From Lophium mytilinum (lineage: Eukaryota > Ascomycota > Dothideomycetes > Mytilinidiales > Mytilinidiaceae), in assembly GCA_010093605.1 (NCBI GenBank), contig MU004185.1, positions 1,137,334-1,201,333 of the forward strand: 64,000 nt of DNA, read 5' to 3'. Position 1 is the first letter of the stretch, and each line of letters starts with the position of its first letter. A program made the position numbers and the translations under genes. This document shows, in pieces, positions 22,690-33,832 of the stretch. The notes beneath the pieces are model-generated. The model was given only the letters and a program-made list of their open reading frames with translations. It had not been told where the DNA came from and ran no database searches.

Positions 22690-24244
22690 GCATAGGAATG
22701 GACCGCAAGTAGAGAAATACACACCAAAAGGGCGGTATATACTGGGTAGGATATTCTAACTACCTCAGATATTGGAGTCAGGAGTTTAGGAGGGTCTGGA
22801 GGGACAAACTGTCGTACACGAATACACGACTCAGCATGCTAATGTCACTCAAAAGGGTTCTACAGGGCTGCAATCAATCAAGGACAGTAGGTTGCCCTTT
22901 GGATTAGCTAAGACTTCGAATACATATCGCGGTCTTCATCGGCTATATGTGAGCACGTAAGCAAGTCTCAGCCTCCATTTCCTAAAATCTTCGTTACTAT
23001 ACGCTTTTCATGGGCTATATAGATATAGGGAAATTCCCGTTGTTCAAAATGAACGAACATCAGCAGCAATGTGGAAGTGATTGGTGGCTTCAAGAAAATG
23101 TAGGGAACAAAAACCATGGGCAGTCTTTGTGATTCTGGGAGTTATGGATACGAAACTTCATATCAGCACTACGATCTCATGAGGGGGGTCCGACTATCTT
23201 CGATGACGCTGATCTACGGCATCAAAGGAAATGAATTCGATCGTTTTGGGTTGTCCCCGATTGCAGAGGCCAGAGAAGGCAAGACATGGCGAGTCAATTT
23301 TCCCAATGGACATCGCCATCATTATCTTCGGCCTTTGCTATCAGAACTCCGTCCGCATCGAATAAGAGTCGTCAGCTATAGAAGACCGCTGACAAACCAC
23401 CACATCGATCGCAGCCTCTCGTTCTTTTAATCGCGAATCAAACTGCCTCCGGCCGCCCGGAGCCATGGCTTCCTGCTATCCCAAGGTTTGAACCATGGCT
23501 CTACTCTGCCGATTTCTGAACTAGTTCCCACCATCGAAAAAGAAGAAGCTTCAGAGCCACTCCACAGGTTTCTTATACCTTCCTTCAACCCCGACCCCAC
23601 CTGAAGCTCACGTGAGACACCACGCGCGGAGCGTCTAATGTACTTCTGTTTATGATCAGGCGCCGAGTGTTGCTGAACATCGTCATCAAGCAAGGAAAAA
23701 TCGTACTATCCACCATGTAGACGCTCTCTTCGGCCGTTGAACATCACACCCAAAACTAGTAGTAACAACCATGGAACAGTCTATTTCAAAGTGTTTCAAT
23801 GTGTCGAAGTCGACGAAATGGAGCCCGCCGGGCAACAATATTCATACCCAAGTTCAGCAAGCGGGCACGTGCAGTCACGGGGGAAATAACGCAGCATTCT
23901 CTACTGGCTATATATTATAGCCTTATACGTGCTTTGCGGATATGCGTCAATTAGCAACGTGACAGCACATCGCTTGCTTTGGGAAAAGAAGGATTCTCAA
24001 TCCGTTCGTTGGTGCATATCATCCATGCTTCGTCGCTTAAAAACCTCGAATCAACTGGCAAGAGTCTCCAAGGTTACTGCATGTCAGCTGCATCTGAGCA
24101 AAGGGAAAGACGCCACAAAGCGTACTTCCGGTGAGGCTGAAAAGACAGGGCCAGCATTAAAGTGAGGGAGGATCCTGCCGAGATCCTGTCAGCGTATCTT
24201 ATCTCTTGAGTGTCAAGCTCTAGGATCATTGTATTTTTTGAACG
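22690..24244. other. intergenic upstream of the NLR gene
   Basis: About 1.55 kb. A 104-codon frame at 23116-23430 lacks recognisable features and support, and a minus-strand frame overlaps its end. The region just before 24245 has purine-rich and A+T-rich segments. Nothing definite. Confidence 0.4.
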
Positions 24245-27200
24245 ATGTCAGACATCAACACGCAACAAAACCGCAGGAAAAATCCCCAGGGTCAGAAAGG
24301 CAACAAACAAAGCAGCAAGAACCGCAAGAAGTTAAGCGATGAAGAGTCAAAGAAGGCAAGAGAGGTAGAGTTGGAAGCAAAGATCAAGGAAATTTGGAAA
24401 GATGTGAATGAAGATGTCGAATGGCTTTCTCAGCCTCCTTCCGATAGTAAAAGCAAGAAAAGATGGAGTTTCACGCGCATCTTCCATGGCGGAGGTCCAG
24501 GCAATGGAAAAGATGATGCAAAGTCACCGCCCGAAAGCGAAAACAACGAGCACCAGGACGACATAAAAATAACAACTGTGAAGATTCTCGGGATTTTGCA
24601 CGAAGCTAAGCCGGAACCGTCCAAGGATACTAGCGATAAATACGAGAAGTTGAAGAAGACCGTGGCCAATACCATCAAGTGTATCAACGTGCTGGGTGAG
24701 CGTGTAGCCGGGGCGGCCTCACTGGTATGCGTCTGCTCAAATGTATCCGGTGTCGCGAACATGAGCGGGGATGGGTGTTTGTTCATGCTAACTCGAAGCC
24801 AGACGTTCGCACCAGCACCCTCATGTTTCAATGCAATAAGCTTCTTCCTTCAATTCTGGATCAACTACGTCGAAATGTTCGATAAGATCGACCAACTTCT
24901 CTCAACCTGCAACGACTTCATCGGCCGCCTCCACATCTACAAAATGGACGATTCTGGAGAAAAGGTTATCGAGCTCCAATACATCGCGGCGCAACTTCTG
25001 CGCAGCACCGTTAAGGTTTTCCGATTCAGTATCTCGATTTCTTCTTCGAAAAAGGACATCATGAAAAAGCTTGCGAAGCAAAGTTTTTTGGGCGAAAGTG
25101 ACATTGATGAGTTAATGGGTGGTATGGGGAAGTTGGTGGAGCAGGAGAATAACCTTCTGACGGCCTTGTCGTATGGTAACGTCCGAAACATCCAGCAGAT
25201 ACTAGCGCAGCAACAGACCACAGCAGACGCGAAGGGGTGGCGTATAGCCATCGCAAAAGCTTTGGGGTTCGGAGATGAAGAACCCAAGCGCGCATGGAAA
25301 AATAGACTCGAAGAGATCTCAGGGTTGCTAATCCCCGAGACCGGGAACTGGGTGGAGAACTTGGAGGAGTTCGAAAACTGGGTCGCGCTGGATGATGATA
25401 ATGCTGCTAGGAAAGAGAAGGGCTCTGAGCATACGCGGCCTATACTGATTGTTGAGGGCGCGGAAAACACTGGGAAGACGTATTTGATGGCGAACATCGC
25501 GAGACATCTCGGCCGCATCAGGCCAAATCACTCAGTTGCGTATTATTTCCATGAGGGCGGTTCCGATCGGCACATGGACCGCTCCCGCCTCCTGTCTTTA
25601 GTGTCTAGGAGCTTGCTTTGGCAGTGTTCTACTTTCTCCGGCCTCTTGATCAAGTCAATGGCTGAAAGATGCCAGAAAATGGGGTACAACCCCAACGTCT
25701 ACGACATATGGAGACAGCTCTTCCTTCAGAACGAGGAAATAAGGAAGGTCAAGCAGCCGTTCTACATCCTGATCGATGGGTTGGAGGGTATGTTGTTGGA
25801 AGATATCATATCTTTTATAAATCAGCTCGTGGACAGAGGAGAGCAAACCTTTCGTGTCCTAGTGAGCAGAAGGAACTCGAGCGTGCAGGAGCACCTGAAA
25901 AAGGGATCGTTTGGACGCATCCGCCTCCGTGACGAGAACACAGTCAACAATCGACTCGACATCCAAACGTACATCCAGCACAGTCTGAGGAACATGTCTG
26001 CATTCGATGAAACTCATCATCCCAAAGCCGAGGAGTACAGAAATAAGATCACAACGATACTCAAGGAGAAGACGGAGGGCAATTTCGCATGGATGACGGT
26101 TATCCTAGACAAACTCCGTTCAAAGCATCATCTGGCAGATATCGACATGATTCTAGAGAATGTGAACGAGCCAAAAGAAAAGCAAGCCAAAGACGAAATT
26201 GAGAGACTAAACCGAGAGCTTACGTCCGAGGAAATCAAGGAAATCAACGAGGTTATTCTTTGGGTATTGACAGCGCAAGTCACACCATCTGTTGATGATA
26301 TGGCGGCAGTGCTCTCTCTTGGACCGCATACTGACTCTTTGATGCCGCTACGTCGTCGGTTGAATCCTCTTCTCAATGTCAATGAGTCGGGCAAAATTCA
26401 TTTCAAGCTCAGCGAGTTCAAGGACCAGATCTTGAAGAACCAAACACTGGTGTTGGAACTTAGATCGGATGAGACATCCGTTACTTTGCTCCCCCCAAAA
26501 GCAGAGATGGAAGTGGTCCACCGCTTCTTGATACACGTGTTCCCGCGAAGGGAAGATTATGAAAAGGAGGCATTGGAGCGCATCCTGTGGGGCGAGCCTT
26601 CGAAGTCGTTGAAACCTGCTATCTGTTATGATAATCAGAATGCTCATATCAAGATGGCCTTGACATACCTGAAGGTACTTACGAATGGGAGCAATGAACA
26701 GACTAACGCACTTCGTTTCGACGCCGGGAGATATTTGCTGTATCACATCAAGAAGGCGAACCAGAAGACGGCAGATAAAGATCTGAAAGCAAAGATCGGC
26801 CTGCTTCTGGTCAAGCTGTTCACGGAAGGCGATTGCATCGACACATTATTTTGGACGAGAGCAGAACACATGAGCCATAACTCCTGGGAAGAGAGTGAGG
26901 GAGCGTGGCTGAAGGAAAATCGTGAGCGCTGGCTATATACGTCAACGGGGGTGATCGAGATGGCGAAGTGGTTTTCAGATGAGGAAGTAACAGGCGATAT
27001 TGTGGGCCCAGGCAAAGATTTAGTGAAGTCTATAACCGACAAGAAAAATATTGCTGGTCGCCATGAAATCCTTTTACGGGCAGTAGCTGAGCGGTTGGCT
27101 ACGCATTTGTTGCTGGAGAACATATATACTCGCCGGGAACAACTCACAGCGGTCTATTTCCTCAATGGGTATGTCACGAGGGTATGTACATCCGATGTTC

Positions 27201-28994
27201 ATGAATGACATGCCTTGCTGACCACTACAGATTGGCAATCAAAAGAACATGACACCATGCCAAAAAGACCGCGATCGACTCCCATGGAAAGAGTTCTGTC
27301 GTATCAAAGACTGGGCTACTAGACTGCACGGATTCCACGATTCTTGGTTGTGGAAGATTCAGGTTGCCAGAACTATATTCACCGTGTGCGATGGATACGA
27401 CAATAAAGCAAACAAGGCAGCAGAAGGTCTGCTTCACGAAGTACAGGAGCTAGACGGAGAGATTTGGGAGGGGAGTATTTTAGCCTGTCAGACCATTGCT
27501 GAACACCTAGTGACAGAGAATTCCTATGCGAAGGCCCAGAAAATCTTAGAAAAAGCAACGGAGAGATTTTACAAAGACCAAGGTGGGGTGCAGGTCTCAA
27601 AGTCTGACTCAATGCTTGTTGCTATTGCTTTCCTCGATTTGGGAGACATATATTGGAAACTGGAGCAATATGATCGAGCGGTGGCAACGAATCTCCAAAG
27701 TTTGAAGTACGACACCACTCGCTATGCTCGGTATTTCGATATACTTCGCGAGTACAGTAAGAAGGAGGAGACCTGGCCCAAAACCGTCGAATTTCTCGAT
27801 GAACTCACAGTGGTAAAAGAGTTCGACAAACTTTACTTGAATCGATTGGTATACGACTTCCTGGCTAAAGACGATTTCCGAGAATTCATGGCTAAAGCCA
27901 AAGAGCACAAGGACTGGAAGAAAGTGGTCGACAAGACTTTTACACAGGCAATTGAAGTAGCGAATGGAAGCCCTGCCGAGCTGTTTCACATCAGGAACGT
28001 GTACGGCCGCATTCTACACGAGTGCGCAGGCGCGAGCAGAGAGGAAGAAGCTGTCCAGCAATGGGAGAAAGCGCTGGAGTCCGGGAAGCCGCTAGCAGTT
28101 ATCGGGAGTGATATTCAGTGGTCCCATATCGCCGACATCATTGAGCCACTTGCAAAGATCTATTTGAGGCGTGCAGAGGACGCGCTCGCCAAGGCAAGGT
28201 CTGTGAACATCGATGATTACAGACCTGCTGAGTTCGTAAAAGAAATCTTTGACATGGCGAGCCACGATTTTGACTTGCTCAAGAAACTGGAGCAAAAGAC
28301 AGATATTTGGGTGAACACAGTCGTGTATTGTTGTTTGGCTCGCTATTACAAGGTTTCCAAGGACGAAACAAAAGCGAAGAAAGCAGTCGCGAAGGTGATC
28401 GCAGCCTCGATAGCTGTACTGTCAGACTCTGACGAGTCAAACGACTGGTTTGCGTTCATTCAACTAGGAAAGGTCTTCAACGCGCTTCAGGACGCAGAAA
28501 ACTCTGAGGAGGCGTGGGAAAGATTGGACGTCTTTGGGAAGTCGCCTTCGGATCTGTGGCCCCCATTTTATTGCGCTGGATGCAATACGAAGGTCCCTCT
28601 TGCTGAAGGCGTCTGGGTATGTACCGAGTGCTTTGGACCCAAGTATTTCGACGCGGAGTGTTACGGCAAGAGAGAACTTAATGGATGTTCTACAACGCAC
28701 AAGGGTGTTAATTTCAATCCTGAAATCCAGGACTCTGACATTGGCACATCGATGGGCAATTTGGATAGAAAGAATGATCTAAACCGGTGGAAGATACAGC
28801 TTCAACTAGAGTATCTTGAAGGCGAAGATATTGGAGATGCTGCGAAACTTGCTCCCATCGATCTGCTACCTACGCGGATGTGGAAACCGAAAATGACGCT
28901 CAAACCAAGCATTACTCGCGCCGATTTGTCTCAGATGTTGAGAAGAGAAGAAGAGCTTCATGCAGCGTGGTTAGTAGGCCGTCCGGTTGATTGA
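24245..28994 (+). CDS. fungal NLR/STAND protein: Goodbye-like, NACHT, TPR-like, Zn finger
   Basis: Exons 24245-24724, 24803-27181, 27231-28994 give 1540 residues; keeping the first intron (78 nt, no stop) gives 1566. Order: basic coiled start; a helical block with CFNAISFFLQFW and FIGRLHIY, matching the pattern of the fungal STAND N-terminal Goodbye domain; P-loop GAENTGKT at spliced residues 379-386; Walker B YILIDGLEG about 100 residues on; a winged-helix-like region with EVILWVLTAQ; then helical TPR-like repeats (DLGDIYWKLEQYDRAVATN); and near residue 1400 a C-x2-C...C-x2-C...C...C...H zinc finger. Fungal NLRs sense non-self or stress and trigger cell death or defence; that role is inferred here. 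The second intron joins what would otherwise look like two genes. Confidence 0.85.
24725..24802 (+). other. in-frame (3n) intron of the NLR gene
   Basis: It begins GTATGC, has GCTAAC 12 bases before the 3' end and closes with CCAG. It is 78 bases with no in-frame stop, so a retained copy would add 26 residues in the N-terminal domain. Removing it joins VAGAASL to TFAPAPSCF, which matches the Goodbye-type pattern; this is why I call it an intron. Confidence 0.7.
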
Positions 28995-29641
28995 TGGCCA
29001 TAAGACTGGATTAGACTGACTAGACTAAGATAAGAATTGACTTGAATCGGCCGGATGAAGAGACGCAGGCCCAAAAGGCGGTGGACAAGGTTATTGTGAT
29101 GATAAATGACCAAAATGATGCCACTGATAACAACAAGGACCGTGGCAATGAAGATAGTGCCGTAGAGCAGCACGTTGAAGAGCTCGATGAGAATGAGGAA
29201 CGCGAGAATGAGGGCGAAACCGTACGACCACGCGTTGAAGGAGACGGCGAGGACGAGGACTCCCGTGAATTGGATACTTACCAAAAAGACGGAGCTGTAC
29301 AACAGCGTACTGACGCATATCAGGAGCTTGTGGATAAATACTGCTTTTACGGGGGCAGGGTTTGAGCAGATAGTCTGCGGACCCTTCCTGCCAGTACACA
29401 CTCGCCGTACACTTTTTCCACTTCATCGTATAAGTAAGAATCTAGACGTAGGCCTCTGTATATGTAGTTGAATCTGCGGGCGTCAACGTGATTATCAGAT
29501 GCCTTGAGCAAGAGGTAGTAATCCACGGATCCGTGGTCCTAATCTCGGACTGCCTTTCTACGGTACACACTCTTTCTGTGCTAGTACACTCTTGTCTAGC
29601 TCCGCTCGAGGTGCTCTAGCACGTTATTAAAGGCGCAAATG
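28995..29641. other. short gap 3' of the NLR; hydrophobic antisense frame
   Basis: The minus strand from 29401 to 28958 is open for 147 codons and encodes two to three hydrophobic stretches (LLICVSTLLYSSVFLV, LILAFLILIELFNVLL, IATVLVVISGIILVIY), but has no ATG. The opposite plus frame 29042-29365 is very acidic, and antisense of GAN-rich sequence is automatically hydrophobic. I therefore do not call either as a gene. A 14-bp palindrome CCACGGATCCGTGG lies near 29523. Confidence 0.3.
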
Positions 29642-30154
29642 CTACTTTTGGCTATCAGACCACCTCAGATGGTGTTGTGCTGCCACCTTATGTTCAGCGG
29701 CGTCTACATATGCCAATTGGAAAACGCGTTCATCATACTTCTTCTCCATACTCTCCCCGTACATATGCCCATGGCAATAGGCATCCACAGCGACCATATG
29801 CCCCCCGTCCTCCCGAACCCTCGGTATCAAAAGAGCAGGCGACCCATACAGAAAACAAACTAGGTCTCCCTTCCTCATCCCATCAACGCCCCACGGACGA
29901 GCGAAAAAACCTCCCGTTATAACATCTGACATTCGCCCTCCCAAACTCTGAGACGCTTGATATACTATCTTCTCTCCCGAGTCCCCTTGCTCCCCATCTT
30001 TGACGCAAACTTCTTTTGAGATTCTACGGAGGTCCATTTGGATCCTCATCATTGCTGACGAGGGAGTAGGCTCGCTTCCAGTAGATCGGTAAGGATTGCT
30101 TTCACTCCTTGTGTTCATCTGATCCTCCTCGTCACATGGACTACTGAACGACAT
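29642..30154 (-). CDS. C-terminal part of a HET-type (heterokaryon incompatibility) protein
   Basis: A 170-codon frame starting at ATG 30154. Its second half matches the conserved C-terminal block of fungal HET-domain proteins: GGFFARPWGVDG, then KGDLVCFLYGSPALLIPR, then AVDAYCHGHMYGE. The HET domain itself (normally several hundred residues upstream) is absent; the first 60 residues are a Ser/Glu-rich stretch with no family match. No exon carrying the HET domain is visible upstream up to the SHP-motif gene at 30426. It is either a truncated relic or a short stand-alone HET tail. HET proteins mediate programmed cell death during non-self fusion and often sit near NLR genes, as here. Confidence 0.6.
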   Translation of the reverse strand: MSFSSPCDEEDQMNTRSESNPYRSTGSEPTPSSAMMRIQMDLRRISKEVCVKDGEQGDSGEKIVYQASQSLGGRMSDVITGGFFARPWGVDGMRKGDLVCFLYGSPALLIPRVREDGGHMVAVDAYCHGHMYGESMEKKYDERVFQLAYVDAAEHKVAAQHHLRWSDSQK

Positions 30155-30425
30155 ATTTCGCCTACAGCTATTCGCCTAGTCCGAGACCTCACAAGAATGT
30201 ACAGGTGGAGCGTACATGACCAGGACGCATTGCAACCCAACGGGGCGTACTTCGACCCAACAGGCGTAGCTTCCCCGCACGAGGCTATCACTCAGCCTTC
30301 CCTCCAACTGCCATAAAAACAGGTCGCCCTCCCTCGCCCTACAGTCCCTCCCCATCTCCAGCAAGTCCCTCTGACTCCACCAGCTTCTCACACGAACAAT
30401 CAAGAGACCTCATTCATCATCCATC

Positions 30426-30710
30426 ATGCCCTCTGAATCCGCAACTATCAAAGATGGCAAGGTCGAGCGTACCGGGTACTCCAACGTCACGCCCTTTAGC
30501 GGTAAAGGCTATACTACCGGCAGCGGCGACGGTAGTAACGGGAGACAGATCTGTGCGTGCACTCCTGTTTGCTTCGCCGCGTGAGGACTACTCTCGAAGT
30601 TAACGTTCATAGCTGGAAACTCTCGAACGCGTGAAGCTGGCAACAAGGCTCAGGCTGCGGCGAAGTTCACGCCCTTTAGTGGACAAGGCAATGTTTTGGG
30701 CAGTAGATAG
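30426..30710 (+). CDS. 74-residue protein with two SHP-box-like motifs
   Basis: Two exons 30426-30552 and 30613-30710 joined by a 60-nt intron (GTGCGT...ATAG); 74 residues. Each exon carries one copy of TPFSGxG: VTPFSGKGYTTG in exon 1 and FTPFSGQGNVLG in exon 2. The second fits the SHP box (F-x-G-x-G-x2-L), the short segment by which Shp1/p47, Ufd1, Derlins and others bind the N domain of Cdc48/p97. The first lacks the final Leu. The rest is hydrophilic and disordered. A strong CT-rich leader with CATCATG precedes the ATG. Cdc48 binding is inferred from motif only; I know no characterised homologue. Confidence 0.65.
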
Positions 30711-31193
30711 GGGTTGTACTATGCGTGGAAATGGGCGGCGCAGATTGTCTTGGAAGGATTGAAGTTTGTCACAGGATTTTTAAAAGAGTAGGGAAGCAAT
30801 GGAGATTATGAGATATCACCTTCAAGTCTAAGCCACACGCGCATATGTTCAGCCGTTGATACGTGATACGTACGTGATGATTGGAAAGCAGATTCCTCAG
30901 TCCCTGAAGGAGGTCGTTGAGCTCCTGGGTTGCCTGTAGGGCTGCAGTGCGCATACTTGTGGACGTGTCCACTGTGTGAGTAATTTCCCCTAGAAAGATC
31001 GAGGTCATGTTGTTCCGAAAGCTGTGGTAGATTTACTGTCTGAGAGCGTGGTCTGGATTCTTCTGTGCATGGCGAATTCAATCTACAGCCTCGCATTAAC
31101 TCCTATTTCGGATTCTCCACTCATATCCAGAATTTCCTTTATCACATATGCAGCACTCATCCACTCAACCGCACTGGCTAATCACTGCACCAC
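30711..31193. other. intergenic, nothing recognised
   Basis: About 480 bases after the micro-protein gene. Only short shadow frames; no RNA gene or repeat seen. Confidence 0.4.
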
Positions 31194-31547
31194 CTACACC
31201 AACTCCTCCTCGGTAATCGTGAATGGCGGTGTAATAGCAACCGTATCAATCTTCAGCATCCCCGCAAAGCCCATATTGCAGAGCACATTAACCCCATAGT
31301 CCAGCGCCGTATCTTTTACCTTGCTGCTAAAATCGTCATCCATGGGAAACGCCACCATCTTCTCCGGATTTTTCATGAACTTGACCGCCCAGAACAGCCC
31401 TTTACCTCTTACATTCCCCAGTGTGCTGAAGACGCCGCAGTTGCTTGCGTTGAGGAAGAAGAAGGCTTTGGATCGGGGGTTGATTGAGATGGTGCTTGCG
31501 ATGCAGAGGTGATTGGAGGTTGAGATTGGATGGTTCCGTTGCTTCAT
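31194..31547 (-). pseudogene. tail of a class-III PLP aminotransferase
   Basis: The minus frame contains GNVRGKGLFWAVKFM, then a variable stretch, then GVNVLCNMGFAGMLKIDTVAITPPFTITEEEL, the small C-terminal domain of class-III (GABA/ornithine-type) aminotransferases. The frame stops right after ITEEEL, about 15-20 residues short of the usual end, and the large PLP-binding domain with its Lys is missing; upstream sequence (31548-32100) shows no sign of it. I read it as a gene relic. Host metabolic gene, not mobile. Confidence 0.65.
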
Positions 31548-32478
31548 GTTTAGGTTTGAGCGGCTTTCACATTCATATATCTTGCTTGGAGCAGCGGAGC
31601 CTCATGATTCATATAGATTCGCGCTGTCTTTATTTTGTTAGGCAGAATTGCTTTTCAACCTGATTCGTTCTGTGTAGGCATAGACAAAAATCGGTGTTTT
31701 GTGGGCTGATATAGCAGACTCATCTCTTTTAATAGCTTAATTCCGCAGCTCCGTACTTCAGTGGTTCCCATCTTTCGTCCGCATTTCTTCAAATGCAGCA
31801 GAGACTTCATCTGTATTAGCATGATGAGGCGAGTGATAATGCTAAAGGATTTTATGCCGGACAAGCTCTATGTAAAGCGCCGCTTTATGATTCGAGCCCC
31901 TACTAGGATGGAAGACAGCAACATCAGCTGCGGCCATCCGTGCTTGAGGTATCGAGGCGAATCAATTTGGCTTAAAACAGTTCCCTTACAAGAGATTAAG
32001 CTTAATGCGTGAGATCGGTTTGATAAGGTCGAAGTCCGCTCACAAGACTTCAAGTGATAGATGATATTTAGACTGTATAGCAACTGGCGTGAAGCCCCAC
32101 CCAACTGCCATAGCTTGAGCAGAGCTGATTGCTAATTTTCCACTAACCGGGTTCCTGGTCTTAACTGTTCAGAACGGCGGATGCCTCCCACTGGTCTAGG
32201 AGTAAATGAACGTAGCGAGCGTGAAGGTGCGTGATAACGGTGAGACTCTACTTATATTACTGCCTTCCTCATAAAACGTCTCTTCACCTTGATCTCACCC
32301 CCCCGGTAGCGTTTGTTCTGAAAGTGCAGCACAAGAATGAGAGAGCTAAGGTCGGAAATTGCATGCACAGCACTCGATTCTCAAACTCTCAGAACCGGTC
32401 GTACCGTTCGAGATTGTGCTTCATTCAGAAAGGCCGTCTCCTCAACCGCATAAACCCTCGCCATCCCCCACCCTCTTC
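31548..32478. other. gap, partly A+T-richer
   Basis: About 930 bases. 31600-32060 is visibly richer in A+T than the surroundings and has short frames on both strands, as in decayed or RIP-affected DNA, but no transposon protein can be recognised. Nothing else noted. Confidence 0.35.
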
Positions 32479-32906
32479 CTATGGAAAATAAAACTCCTTA
32501 CTAACCCCCACCCACTCGCCCCCCGGCATCCCCTCCCACACCTCGATCTCCTGCGGCTTCGTGTACAGCGGCTGCACCTTCTCAGCCAACTCCGCGTAAT
32601 ACGGTTTCTTCAGTTGCACCTGCCCTTGCTGTTAGCCGCGGATTCGACTCCATTCAAGTTCAAGTAAATATGAATGCAGTGGGGGGGACGTACGGTCTGC
32701 AGCCACTCCATCGTCGCATTCCACGTCTCCACGATCTTGAACACGCCGGGCTGCGCGGGGGACTGGAGGAGCTGGACGAAAGTGCACTCGGGGGTTGAGG
32801 AGATGCTGTTGTAGATGGGCTTGAGGGCGGAGAGGAAGGCGGCGGTGTTGGAGGGGTCGATGGTGACGGTGAGGAGCATGGTGAGGGTGGGGGTGGTGGA
32901 GGCCAT
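32479..32906 (-). CDS. antibiotic biosynthesis monooxygenase (ABM) domain protein
   Basis: Exons 32906-32694 and 32619-32479; intron 74 nt (GTACGT...GGCAG); 117 residues. It starts TPTLTMLLTVTIDPSNTAAFLSALKPIYNSI, followed by CTFVQLLQSPAQPGVFKIVETWNATMEWLQ and, after the intron, VQLKKPYYAELAEKVQPLY. This is the dimeric ferredoxin-like ABM fold (a beta strand with xVxIxP, then ETWxxxEW, then the helical end). Members oxidise quinol/anthrone-type compounds or degrade small molecules; substrate unknown. Cytosolic, no signal peptide. The ~110-residue length is typical. Confidence 0.85.
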
Positions 32907-33832
32907 GTTGACAAAGAAGATTGTGGGGTTTGAGATGGAAGGAGGTTGTGGAGGAGAGGAAGGGAAAGAGAGATGTAGATGAAGAGAGTAGTGGGAGGGG
33001 TGGGTTGATTGTCACTTTATAGGTGAGCTGGGGAAGCGAGTCAGCCCTATGTCAGCTTAGGAAATAGGCGAAGGATTAGATGGATGCTATGTAGCTAGTG
33101 AACAAGTGTGTGCTTGTTCCGTTTGTGGGTTGCGTACCGAGATAGAAGTAAGCTAGTCACTGGGGCATGAGAGGGCTGAGGTGGAGGGTGGTAGGGTCTG
33201 ACCTCGAGGTCGGAAAACCCCAGCGGACGATCTTCATGGAGTTTTTGTATGGGGTTAGCGCGGTCGCACAACGGCAATTCTTACTGGCTTATCTTAGCTT
33301 CTCTAGTGTACTATATAGCACTAACAATCAGGAGCGCCTCGAACTTTGTGATTCATTGTACCCGTATCATTGTTCCTGTAGTGTAAAAGCTAGATATACT
33401 AAGTTTAGGTAGACGATGTCGAGTAACGTATTAGTACACCACCTTACAACCCGGCCTAAGCTCATGCGTAATTCATGCTCATATCCAATCGCGAACTGCA
33501 CAGCACGCCGCACAAAAGCCGAAGCCCGGGGCATCAGAGAACAACAATAGAATTCATCTCTACCTAGCATCAAAGAATCCTAGCAGCAAAGGGGTAGTAA
33601 AACGAAAAAAGGAGGGATGATTCCAGCGAGCGAACGATAAAACGCAACCCCCTCTCCTCCCCTCTCTGTGCATGCCATCATCCTCACGCACCAACAAAAG
33701 AAAGTTGCAATCGCCAAGTTTCGTCACCCTTGACAACGTTTCGCTTCCGTTTCGCTCACCAAGAGACCAGACTCCGGACTCCATCCACCCACCCTACTCC
33801 CTATCCCTCTCCTCTTTACTCTTCTCCCCCAC
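32907..33832. other. intergenic between ABM and ErdS genes
   Basis: About 925 bases with only short frames. The ErdS 3' UTR should lie in the right part; CT-rich runs at 33650-33830 are on the plus strand. No RNA gene or repeat recognised. Confidence 0.4.

Noticed and set aside
24130-24245. possible earlier start for the NLR
   Set aside because: No in-frame ATG with coding upstream; ATG 24245 has a good context and begins a charged N-terminus as in relatives.
29042-29365. acidic 107-codon plus-strand frame after the NLR
   Set aside because: Low-complexity Glu/Asp run with no motif; likely non-coding.
31600-32060. A+T-richer stretch as a decayed transposon
   Set aside because: No recognisable transposase, reverse transcriptase, terminal repeats or target duplication; composition alone is not evidence.
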